Origin: Candidatus Roizmanbacteria bacterium CG_4_10_14_0_8_um_filter_33_9
GTDB lineage: Bacteria > Patescibacteriota > Microgenomatia > UBA1406 > GWC2-37-13
DNA: 12,078 nt
Direction: 5' to 3'
Assembly (NCBI GenBank): GCA_002785065.1
Contig: PFLI01000146.1
Location: forward strand, 1,982 to 14,059
Positions 1-7,041 of the stretch are shown here, one piece after another (the stretch's first letter is position 1; each line of letters starts with the position of its first letter). Below the pieces are notes generated by a model. It saw only the letters and a list, made by a program, of their open reading frames with translations, did no database searches and was not told where the DNA came from. Made by a program: the position numbers and the translations under genes.

Positions 1-1
1 T

Positions 2-85
2 CAATGGGGTTCAGAGACTGCGGCCCCAATTTTTTTTAACATAGCAAAAGAACTTATAGTATATTATAATATTGCTCCACAGTAA
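2..85 (+). CDS. ftsI: Penicillin-binding protein (FtsI/PBP2-like), C-terminal end only
   Basis: Only the last 27 codons of a gene entering from the left are present, ending at the TAA at 83-85. The readable tail is WGSETAAPIFFNIAKELIVY followed by YNIAPQ. This matches the end of the transpeptidase domain of class B penicillin-binding proteins, where a G-x-x-AAP-(I/V)-F stretch is followed by an amphipathic helix ending in a YY-x-(I/V)-P-like tail. Class B enzymes crosslink peptidoglycan outside the membrane, usually with FtsW or RodA. The gene lies 24 bp before the murE-like gene, the usual ftsI-murE order of division and cell-wall clusters. Catalytic motifs are outside the window, so the choice between FtsI and another class B protein rests on this short tail and on context. 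Confidence 0.72.
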   Translation, partial: QWGSETAAPIFFNIAKELIVYYNIAPQ

Positions 86-109
86 GATATTAAATTTTAC
101 AAAAAACTT

Positions 110-1333
110 ATGATTCAGACAGTCAAAAACATGTATCATTTTTTTCAAGCAATACTTGCAAATCTGTGGTATGGTTTTCCTAGTCGTTCTTTGAAGGTAA
201 TAGGTGTGACAGGCACCGATGGTAAAACAACATCTGTTCATCTGATTTATCACATTCTCAAAAACAACGGAAAAAAAGTATCAATGATTTCCACTGTTTA
301 TGCACAAATTGGAGTAAGAACATATGATACAGGTTTTCATACGACAACGCCAAATAGTTTTTTAATTCAAAAACTTCTTCGTTTGGCTGTTGATAACAGA
401 GATGAATATTTTGTTTTAGAGACAACATCTCACCGCTTAGATCAAAATAGTCTTTGGGGAATAGAATTTGAGGTGAGCTTGATTACGAATATAACTCATG
501 AGCATTTGGATTATCATAAAACATATCAAAAATATATTGAAACAAAAGCAAAAATTATATCACTCTCAAAAATTACTCTGATTAATAAAGATGACGAATC
601 ATATCCTAATCTATTAAATGCTTCAAGAGGAGGAATAATACGAACGTTTAGCTTAAAACAAAAAGCCGATTATACTATTAACTACCAAGCAATTTATACT
701 GATATAACGAACTATAACGCATACAATTATTTAGGAGTATTTGGTGTATGTGAAATGCTGGGTATTTCTCGCAGTCAAATTACAAGATGTATAAAGTCAT
801 TTAAGTTACCTAAGGGAAGATTGGAGATGGTTTATGATGAAGATTTTAAAATCATTGTTGATTTTGCTCATACTCCTCGAGCTCTCACGGAAGTGCTCAC
901 AGGTATAAAGAAAAAATACATAAATACTAAGCATAAAGGAAAACTTATTCATGTTTTTGGTTCAGCTGGACTCAGAGATGCAACTAAGCGTTTTTCAATG
1001 GGTTATGCAAGCGGGTCATATTCAGATATAACTATATTGACAGAAGAAGATTACAGAACTGAAAGTTTGATCAAGATTTGTGAACAAATAGGCAAAGGAT
1101 TATTAAAAAGAGGATTCAAGTTTAAAAAGTATAACTTATTAGAACAATGTGATAACAAAAAGTATACAATAATATATAAAAGAGATGAGGCAATAAATAA
1201 ATCAATTAGTTTAGCTAATAAAAATGATGTAATAATAATTACAGGAAAAGGTCATGAACAAAGTTTATGTAGAGGTAATAAGGAATATGTATGGAATGAT
1301 ATTGAATATGTTAAATCATTAAAATTAGTATAA
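110..1333 (+). CDS. murE: MurE-like Mur ligase lacking the N-terminal domain
   Basis: Probable UDP-MurNAc-dipeptide ligase (MurE type), which uses ATP to add the third stem-peptide residue in the cytoplasm. Visible motifs are the P-loop GVTGTDGKTT (residues 32-41), TTPNS (79-83), an ETTSHRLDQ segment (104-112), ITHEHLDYH (128-136), the likely carbamylated Lys146, DFAHTPRAL (251-259), VFGSAGLRDATKR (282-294) and GKGHEQS (379-385). At 407 residues it is about 80-90 shorter than typical MurE. The P-loop begins near residue 32, so the N-terminal UDP-binding domain is missing, and the end of the central domain (about 185-210) is also compact. The amino-acid selectivity motif, DNPR in diaminopimelate-type MurE, reads EDYR (313-316), so the third residue cannot be predicted safely. 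An in-frame ATG at 131 is an alternative start, and neither start has a clear Shine-Dalgarno sequence. pgeF starts 1 nt after the stop. Confidence 0.85.
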   Translation: MIQTVKNMYHFFQAILANLWYGFPSRSLKVIGVTGTDGKTTSVHLIYHILKNNGKKVSMISTVYAQIGVRTYDTGFHTTTPNSFLIQKLLRLAVDNRDEYFVLETTSHRLDQNSLWGIEFEVSLITNITHEHLDYHKTYQKYIETKAKIISLSKITLINKDDESYPNLLNASRGGIIRTFSLKQKADYTINYQAIYTDITNYNAYNYLGVFGVCEMLGISRSQITRCIKSFKLPKGRLEMVYDEDFKIIVDFAHTPRALTEVLTGIKKKYINTKHKGKLIHVFGSAGLRDATKRFSMGYASGSYSDITILTEEDYRTESLIKICEQIGKGLLKRGFKFKKYNLLEQCDNKKYTIIYKRDEAINKSISLANKNDVIIITGKGHEQSLCRGNKEYVWNDIEYVKSLKLV

Positions 1334-1334
1334 A

Positions 1335-2081
1335 ATGATATATTTAAATACACAAAAAGATACTTATGTAACTTCTTTATCCAATTTACGTTCATCTTTA
1401 TCTATCGGTTTTACTACGAAAAAAGTTGGAGATTGTCGAAAGATTTCGGTTATACAAGATTATTTTAAATACTATAATTTGCATAATAATAAATTGGTAT
1501 TGTTAGAGCAAATTCATTCTGCGAACATAACTAATACAAATCAGCATAATAATTCAAAAATAGAGCAATTAGAAGAGTCTGATGGAGTTATTTCACTTGA
1601 AAAAAACGTAATATTAGTTGTTCGTGTTGCAGACTGTTTACCTGTTATTTATTTTAGTTTAAAAACTGGTTGCATTGGAGCAGCTCACATAGGTTGGCGT
1701 GGGACATTAAAGAATCTTATGGGTAAAATGATTGAAAATATAAAAAATATCGGGTCGGAAAGTAATGATATTTATATTATTATTGGTCCTGCCATAAATC
1801 AATGCTGTTATGAAATTGATGTTGACGCTTATGGTGAATTTATGTCAGTAATGGAACGATATAGTAAGGTTGCATTTAAACCTCATGGTCAAAAATTTAG
1901 ACTTAACTTAGAACGTTTAAATTATGAACTTGCATTAGAATCTGGAATTGATAAAACTCATATCGATTATTTTCCTTTTTGCACCTCATGTAATTCAGAT
2001 CACTTTTTTTCATATAGAAGAGATTATAAAAAAAATTCCGAACTTTTTGGAGAAATGATGGGGTATATTACTGTGCAATAA
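1335..2081 (+). CDS. pgeF: Peptidoglycan editing factor PgeF (YfiH/YlmD, laccase-domain family)
   Basis: Member of the Cu-oxidase_4 (DUF152) family, once called multicopper polyphenol oxidases and now linked to removing wrong residues from peptidoglycan precursors. In E. coli the homologue YfiH limits incorporation of L-Ser in place of L-Ala at stem position 1. Some homologues act on purine nucleosides. The three signature residues are visible: His61 in EQIHSANI, Cys101 in VRVADCLPV and His118 in GAAHIGWRG. Also present are IGPAINQCCYEID (150-162) and the C-terminal FPFCTSC and FFSYRRD segments (213-230). The length of 248 residues is normal for the family. It lies between murE (1 nt gap) and murC (2 nt gap), and MurC is the ligase that chooses the residue PgeF would edit, so this placement supports the editing role. 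No Shine-Dalgarno sequence is visible, which suggests translational coupling to murE. Confidence 0.9.
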   Translation: MIYLNTQKDTYVTSLSNLRSSLSIGFTTKKVGDCRKISVIQDYFKYYNLHNNKLVLLEQIHSANITNTNQHNNSKIEQLEESDGVISLEKNVILVVRVADCLPVIYFSLKTGCIGAAHIGWRGTLKNLMGKMIENIKNIGSESNDIYIIIGPAINQCCYEIDVDAYGEFMSVMERYSKVAFKPHGQKFRLNLERLNYELALESGIDKTHIDYFPFCTSCNSDHFFSYRRDYKKNSELFGEMMGYITVQ

Positions 2082-2083
2082 TT

Positions 2084-3523
2084 ATGAAAAACCTATTACA
2101 ATACAACACTTATTATTTATTGGGAATCAAGGGGGTTGCAATGACAAATATTGCATTAATTCTTCAGAAAATGGGAAAAAAAATTAATGGATATGATAGC
2201 AAAGATACATTTATCACTGATTTAGTGTTGCAAAAAAACAATATTAGTTATGTTACTGAATTGCCTATTTTTTCTCAAGACAAGTTATCTGATGTTTATG
2301 TATATTCAGGTGCTCATAATGGAAGTGAAAATCCCATATTAAAGGATGCTGTTAATAAAGGGAAGATAATTGTTTCTCAAGCTGAATTGATTGAAGAAAT
2401 AAGAAAATTGTTTACAATATCCGTTGGAATTTGTGGTTGTCATGGAAAAACCACAACATCTTCTTTACTTGCATATTCTTTAACTAAATTAAAAGTAAAG
2501 CCCTCGTACATCATAGGAACATCTACTTTTCAGGATTTAGATGGAGGTGACTATAACAAAAATTCTCAATACTTCATATTTGAAGCAGATGAATACGGTT
2601 TACAGCCTCCAAGAGACATGCGGCCAAAACTACTCATGTACCATCCTAAGTATATTATCTGTAATAATATTGATTTTGATCACCCAGACGTTTATCGTAA
2701 TATAAATGATATTAAAAAAACATTTTTAGCATTTTTTGCTCAGCATAACCTTTTTTTATGCTCTGATGATTTACATATTCAATCGCTCTTATCAAAATTA
2801 AATAGAAATCAATATAAGACGTTTGGATTTTCTGATAATTCCGATCTTCAACTTACGATTGTTAATTCAAACGAATTCTATACGACTTTTACTGCCTCGT
2901 ACAATAAAAAAAATCTTGGTGTTTTTTCAATCCCGCTTTTTGGCAATAAAAACATATCCAATACAGGTGGAGTAATTCTCGCATTGCTAGAATTTGGTTT
3001 TTCAATATATCAAATAAAAAAAGTAATAAAAAATTTTAGTTCCGTGAAACGTAGATTTGAATTTGTTTATAAAAAGAATGGAATTCTTCTATACGATGAC
3101 TATGCTCATCATCCTGCAGAAATAAATGCAACTATTCAGGCCATTAGAATGCGTTTTAAAGACAAACGTATCGTAATTATTTTCCAACCCCATACATTTT
3201 CAAGAACAGAATCGTTAAAAACACCGATAGTTCAAGCATTATCAAATGCAGATATTGCATATGTATCTCCTATCTTTCCATCTGCACGGGAAGAAGCGAA
3301 AAACTTCAAAATAAATTCTGATGTCTTAAATAAAGAAGTAAAATTATTGGGTTTATCAAATGTCAATATTTGTAATACCAAAAAAGAAATTATTGAAAAA
3401 CTTGCTCATCAATTACGTTTAGGAGACATTGTAATAACTATGGGTGCAGGTGATATTTACAAGCTAAAAGATGATATAATTGAAGTAATAAATGTAAATG
3501 AAAAACAAACAAATAACAACTAA
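2084..3523 (+). CDS. murC: UDP-N-acetylmuramate--L-alanine ligase
   Basis: Adds the first residue, L-Ala, to UDP-MurNAc with ATP in the cytoplasm. It has all three Mur ligase domains. A Rossmann-like UDP-binding start carries LLGIKGVAM (12-20). The P-loop is GCHGKTTT (118-125), followed by FEADEY (166-171) and NNIDFDHPDVY (194-204). The C-terminal domain carries DDYAHHPAE (338-346), FQPHTFSRT (367-375) and MGAGDIY (453-459). The length of 479 is typical. The C-terminal QPHTFSRT motif is of MurC type, whereas the central HP-x(4)-CNNIDFDHPDVY part resembles Mpl, the ligase that recycles murein tripeptide. MurC is preferred because no other murC is visible and murB and murA follow. GxHNxxN reads GNKNISN (287-293). 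The end overlaps murB by 26 bp. Confidence 0.88.
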   Translation: MKNLLQYNTYYLLGIKGVAMTNIALILQKMGKKINGYDSKDTFITDLVLQKNNISYVTELPIFSQDKLSDVYVYSGAHNGSENPILKDAVNKGKIIVSQAELIEEIRKLFTISVGICGCHGKTTTSSLLAYSLTKLKVKPSYIIGTSTFQDLDGGDYNKNSQYFIFEADEYGLQPPRDMRPKLLMYHPKYIICNNIDFDHPDVYRNINDIKKTFLAFFAQHNLFLCSDDLHIQSLLSKLNRNQYKTFGFSDNSDLQLTIVNSNEFYTTFTASYNKKNLGVFSIPLFGNKNISNTGGVILALLEFGFSIYQIKKVIKNFSSVKRRFEFVYKKNGILLYDDYAHHPAEINATIQAIRMRFKDKRIVIIFQPHTFSRTESLKTPIVQALSNADIAYVSPIFPSAREEAKNFKINSDVLNKEVKLLGLSNVNICNTKKEIIEKLAHQLRLGDIVITMGAGDIYKLKDDIIEVINVNEKQTNNN

Positions 3524-4424
3524 AAAAAAATATAATATATTTAAACACCTCACATTACGTATTAAATCTCAAGCAGATGAGTACATTGAGGTATTTTCTA
3601 GGAAAGAATTAATCAAGGCAGTACAATACGCAACATACAAACATATTCCTTATTATGTTTTAGGAGGAGGATCAAACACGACGGTCACTCAATCTACCTA
3701 TTCAGGTTTGGTTATTGTTAATCGGTATATTTATCGTGAGATTGTTTCAGAAACCGACGAAGAAGTTAATATTAGAGTTTCCTCTGGATATCCAATGTCA
3801 TTGCTTGTATCTGAGTTTATTGAAAAAGGATGGGAAGGGTTCGAATATCATATGGGATTGCCTGGAACTATAGGAGGAGGAATTTATATGAATTCAAAAT
3901 GGATGCATCCGATCAGATATGTTAGCGATTGTTTAGTAGAGGCTGTTTTAATCGATAGAATAGGTAATGAAAAAAAAGTAACAAAAGACTATTTTAAGTT
4001 TTCTTATGGATATAGTTTTCTTCAGCAAACCAAAGAAATTTTATTAGAGATTGTTTTTCGATTGAAAAAAAAGAGCATACCTCTGCTTCAAAAACGAGCA
4101 AAACAGTCTTTGATTTATCGAAAAAAGACACAGCCTTTTGGGGTATCTACTTGTGGTTGTTTTTTCAAAAACATATCTAAAATTGAAAGGAAAAAAGCAA
4201 ATGTTGAAACTAAATCGGCAGGTTATCTTATCGATAAGTCAGGATTAAAGGGGGTTTCTATTGGTAATTTTAAAGTTTCAACAAAGCATGCAAATTTTAT
4301 TGTCAATACGAAATCTTCTCAAAGTGATCCATGTGATTTGATACAATTAGTCTCTTTGATAAAACAAAAAGTAAAGTTGAAATATGGTATTGAACTTAAG
4401 GAAGAGGTAGAATATTTAACATAA
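3498..4424 (+). CDS. murB: UDP-N-acetylenolpyruvoylglucosamine reductase (FAD)
   Basis: Reduces the enolpyruvyl group made by MurA to lactyl, giving UDP-MurNAc, with NADPH and bound FAD. FAD-binding motifs are visible at GGGSN (56-60) and GLPGTIGGG (120-128). The C-terminal domain contains SAGYLIDKSGLKG (240-252), KHANFIVN (263-270) and the end motif with Glu303, which corresponds to the catalytic Glu in LExEV. Two positions differ from classical MurB. The YRDS-type motif is YGYS (170-173), so the usual Arg is Gly. The catalytic Ser of GSxFKN is Cys221 in CGCFFKN (219-225). The length of 308 residues fits the family, and the absence of an extra loop suggests a type II enzyme. The start at 3498 lies inside the end of murC. 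It is kept because the protein then begins 13 residues before the expected N-terminal region, and no better start with a Shine-Dalgarno sequence is seen. Confidence 0.92.
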   Translation: MKNKQITTKKKYNIFKHLTLRIKSQADEYIEVFSRKELIKAVQYATYKHIPYYVLGGGSNTTVTQSTYSGLVIVNRYIYREIVSETDEEVNIRVSSGYPMSLLVSEFIEKGWEGFEYHMGLPGTIGGGIYMNSKWMHPIRYVSDCLVEAVLIDRIGNEKKVTKDYFKFSYGYSFLQQTKEILLEIVFRLKKKSIPLLQKRAKQSLIYRKKTQPFGVSTCGCFFKNISKIERKKANVETKSAGYLIDKSGLKGVSIGNFKVSTKHANFIVNTKSSQSDPCDLIQLVSLIKQKVKLKYGIELKEEVEYLT

Positions 4425-4455
4425 GATGCATCGTTAATATATTTTAAAGAACATA

Positions 4456-5781
4456 ATGGAAGATTCTTTATTGATAAAAGGAGGAAAGCCTTTAAAAGGA
4501 GATGTGTTTTTGTCAGGCGCAAAAAACGTGGCATTAAAAGTTACTATTGCCGCCTTACTTTTTCGAGGTAAAGTAGTACTTCGAAACATTCCTAGAATAA
4601 ATGATATTTTTGAAATCTTTAGTCTTATACATTCATTAGGAGGCGAAGCGGAGTTTGTTGGAACAAATGAGGTTGAAATAGATTCAAAAAATTTGTCCAT
4701 TAATAAATTAGATTTTCTTTATGCTTCGAAAATTAGAACTTCGTTTATGTTTTTTGCTCCTCTTTTATACCGTTTTCATAAAGCATATATACCTAATCCT
4801 GGAGGGTGTAGATTAGGTGCACGATCTATTGATCGTATTGTAGAAGGTTTAAAAGCTTTAGGGATTCAGGTTAACTATGAATCTTCAACTGGATATTACA
4901 GCGCTCTTATGTCTCATAAACCGACTGGAACATATACATTTATTAAACCATCTCATACAGGTACGGAGCTTTTAATTATGATGTCAGTTTTTTGTAAAGA
5001 TTCTGTTGTTATCCAGAACTGCGCTTTAGAACCTGAAATTGACGATCTCATCCTTTTTTTAAACATCAGTGGGGCAAAAATTAAAAAAAAAGGTTCAACA
5101 ATAACTATATGGGGCGTTGAAAAACTTATTCAAAAAAATCCTTTTTCCATTGTGTCAGATAGAAATGAAGCGGTAACGTATGCCATTGCAGGAATTGTAA
5201 CGAGAGGAGACATAACCATTCATTCTATACCTGAAAATTATATTTCATGTTTTGTTAATCAACTCAAAGAAGTGGGAGCAGGTGTCGAATATATAAAAGA
5301 TGATTCATGGCGTTTTTTTTATAAATCAGCTTTACGACCTTCACATATTATTACTAACCCTCATCCTGGATTTATGACTGATTGGCAACCAAATTGGGCT
5401 GTGTTGATGACTCAAGCAAACGGTGTTTCAATCATTCATGAACGGGTTTTTGAGAATAGGTTTTCTTATGTTAATGAGTTAGTAAAGGTTGGAGCAAAAA
5501 TTGATTTTTTTCAACCAAAAGTAAAAACTCCTTCTTCTTATTATCATTTTACATATGATAAGACTAAGACCTACAAACAAGCAATAAAAATATATGGCCC
5601 CCAAACTCTTCATAATGGCGTCTTAACAATTGCAGATCTTCGTGCTGGAGCTACGTTGGCTTTAACCGGTTTAATTACAAGCGGTGAAACAATAATAAAT
5701 AATGTTTCAATTTTAGAGAGAGGATATGAAAATTTTGTTAGTAAAATAGTAAGTTTGGGAGGAAATATTAAAAAAATATAA
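4456..5781 (+). CDS. murA: UDP-N-acetylglucosamine 1-carboxyvinyltransferase
   Basis: First committed step of peptidoglycan synthesis: transfers enolpyruvate from phosphoenolpyruvate to UDP-GlcNAc in the cytoplasm. Conserved features are the N-terminal SGAKNVALK (20-28, with Lys23 and Asn24), the catalytic-loop cysteine Cys118 in PGGCRLGARSID (115-126), Asp309 in HPGFMTDW (303-310), Arg396 in DLRAGATLALTGL (394-406) and ERGYE (421-425). The length of 441 is slightly above the usual 420 or so. The loop residue is Cys, not the Asp found in naturally fosfomycin-resistant homologues, so the enzyme would be expected to be fosfomycin-sensitive (inference). It follows murB after 31 bp. An upstream in-frame ATG at 4426 is closed by a stop at 4435, so 4456 is the earliest usable ATG. 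Confidence 0.96.
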   Translation: MEDSLLIKGGKPLKGDVFLSGAKNVALKVTIAALLFRGKVVLRNIPRINDIFEIFSLIHSLGGEAEFVGTNEVEIDSKNLSINKLDFLYASKIRTSFMFFAPLLYRFHKAYIPNPGGCRLGARSIDRIVEGLKALGIQVNYESSTGYYSALMSHKPTGTYTFIKPSHTGTELLIMMSVFCKDSVVIQNCALEPEIDDLILFLNISGAKIKKKGSTITIWGVEKLIQKNPFSIVSDRNEAVTYAIAGIVTRGDITIHSIPENYISCFVNQLKEVGAGVEYIKDDSWRFFYKSALRPSHIITNPHPGFMTDWQPNWAVLMTQANGVSIIHERVFENRFSYVNELVKVGAKIDFFQPKVKTPSSYYHFTYDKTKTYKQAIKIYGPQTLHNGVLTIADLRAGATLALTGLITSGETIINNVSILERGYENFVSKIVSLGGNIKKI

Positions 5782-5782
5782 T
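5777..5782 (+). promoter_or_regulatory. Possible -10 box upstream of the GlmU-like gene
   Basis: TATAAT overlaps the murA stop codon. The sequence TTGGGA (5755-5760) lies 16 bp upstream and matches the -35 consensus at four of six positions. Transcription would start near 5789, one or two bases before the ATG at 5791, so the mRNA would be nearly leaderless. In DNA this AT-rich such boxes arise by chance, and this one is partly constrained by coding sequence, so the call is weak. Confidence 0.3.
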
Positions 5783-5790
5783 CACGATAT

Positions 5791-7041
5791 ATGAGAAAAA
5801 TTAAAAATGGAATTATTTTAGCCGGAGGAAATAGTGATAGATTATGGCCTTTAAAAGATAAAATCTTCACGATGTATCTTGGAAAATCATTTATCTCATA
5901 TTTAACAGAACAGTTGTCTCAATATTGTGAAAGGATTTTTATAGTTGTTAATGATTTAAACAAAACACAAATACAAGATGTTACTAAAAACTTACATACC
6001 TATATAGTTCAAAATAAACAGTATTCTGGTATGGCGGGCGCAGTGATGTCTTGCTCAGGAAAATTGGAAGGCGAAGCACTGATCTTAAATGCAAGTGATT
6101 ATTTTAACTTTGAAATAATTTCTAAAATTATTGAAAAATCACAAGATAGATCAATTGATGTAATATTAATAGCAAAAAAAGTAAATTCATATTTTCCTGG
6201 AGGATATCTTACCATTGATGGGAATACAGTCATTTCTATCGTAGAAAAACCACTTCCGCAAGAAACTCCATCTGATTTAGTTAATTTAGTTATTGATTAT
6301 TATAAGGACTTCGATCAATTCCTCTCATATATAATAAAAACTGAAACACACCGAGACGATTGGTTTGAAAACGGATTAAATCTGATGTTAACAAAGCGGA
6401 GGGTTGAATGGATACAGTATTCAGATTATTGGTACGCTCTAAAATATCCTTGGAACATATTACAACTTATGAAGTTTTTTTTGTTTCAGATTAAAGAAAG
6501 CGCTAATGATTTAACATCTGTTACAATTGACCCGTCTGCGACAGTATCTTCAAAGGTGGTATTGGGAAAAAACGTCAAAATTGGACATTATTCAAAAATT
6601 TCCGGTCCTTGTTATATTGGCGACAATACTGTTATCGGTGATTATTCACTTATCAGAGAAAGCCATATTGGATCTAACTGTTTGATTGGTTCATCATCAG
6701 AAGTTGCTCGATCCTATATTGGAAACAAAGTATCTCTTCATAGAAACTATATAGGTGATTCAGTTCTTTCTGACAATGTTTTAATGGGAGCGGGTGCGGT
6801 TACTGCAAACTTCAGATTTGATGAAAAAGACATTTTTTCCTCAGTTTCAGGAAAAAAAGTAAATTCAACTATGAGAAAGTTCGGATCGATTATTGGAAAA
6901 AGAACTAAAATCGGAGTAAATAGTGTAATTTTTCCTGGTATTAAAATAGGAACAAATTCTCTTATCGGTCCTGGTGAAAAAGTTACTAGTGATATTCCAG
7001 ACAACGGGTTATTTTTTGAAGGGAGTTTAAAAAAAGTATGA
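5791..7041 (+). CDS. glmU: GlmU-like bifunctional nucleotidyltransferase / hexapeptide-repeat acetyltransferase
   Basis: Probable source of UDP-GlcNAc: acetylates glucosamine-1-phosphate and couples the product to UMP. The N-terminal nucleotidyltransferase domain (about 1-230) carries ILAGGNSDRLWPLKDK (9-24, with Arg17 and Lys24), a GMAGAV segment (80-85), NASDYF with likely metal ligand Asp103 (100-105), IVEKP (150-154) and YPWNIL with Asn222 (219-224). The C-terminal left-handed beta-helix (about 245-410) has many I-G-x-x hexads. The segment from His317 to Asn340 aligns with the E. coli GlmU acetyltransferase site, where His363 and Asn386 are equivalent. The first loop and domain sizes look more like archaeal or CPR-type sugar-1-phosphate enzymes than E. 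coli GlmU. The direct neighbours murA, which uses UDP-GlcNAc, and yvcK, which overlaps by 4 bp, support the role. A different sugar or nucleotide specificity is possible. Confidence 0.78.
   Translation: MRKIKNGIILAGGNSDRLWPLKDKIFTMYLGKSFISYLTEQLSQYCERIFIVVNDLNKTQIQDVTKNLHTYIVQNKQYSGMAGAVMSCSGKLEGEALILNASDYFNFEIISKIIEKSQDRSIDVILIAKKVNSYFPGGYLTIDGNTVISIVEKPLPQETPSDLVNLVIDYYKDFDQFLSYIIKTETHRDDWFENGLNLMLTKRRVEWIQYSDYWYALKYPWNILQLMKFFLFQIKESANDLTSVTIDPSATVSSKVVLGKNVKIGHYSKISGPCYIGDNTVIGDYSLIRESHIGSNCLIGSSSEVARSYIGNKVSLHRNYIGDSVLSDNVLMGAGAVTANFRFDEKDIFSSVSGKKVNSTMRKFGSIIGKRTKIGVNSVIFPGIKIGTNSLIGPGEKVTSDIPDNGLFFEGSLKKV

Noticed and set aside
65..70. TATAAT upstream of the murE-like gene
   Set aside because: It encodes Tyr-Asn near the C-terminus of the ftsI-like gene, has no matching -35 box, and is 40 bases from the ATG. 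Such hexamers are expected by chance in this AT-rich sequence.
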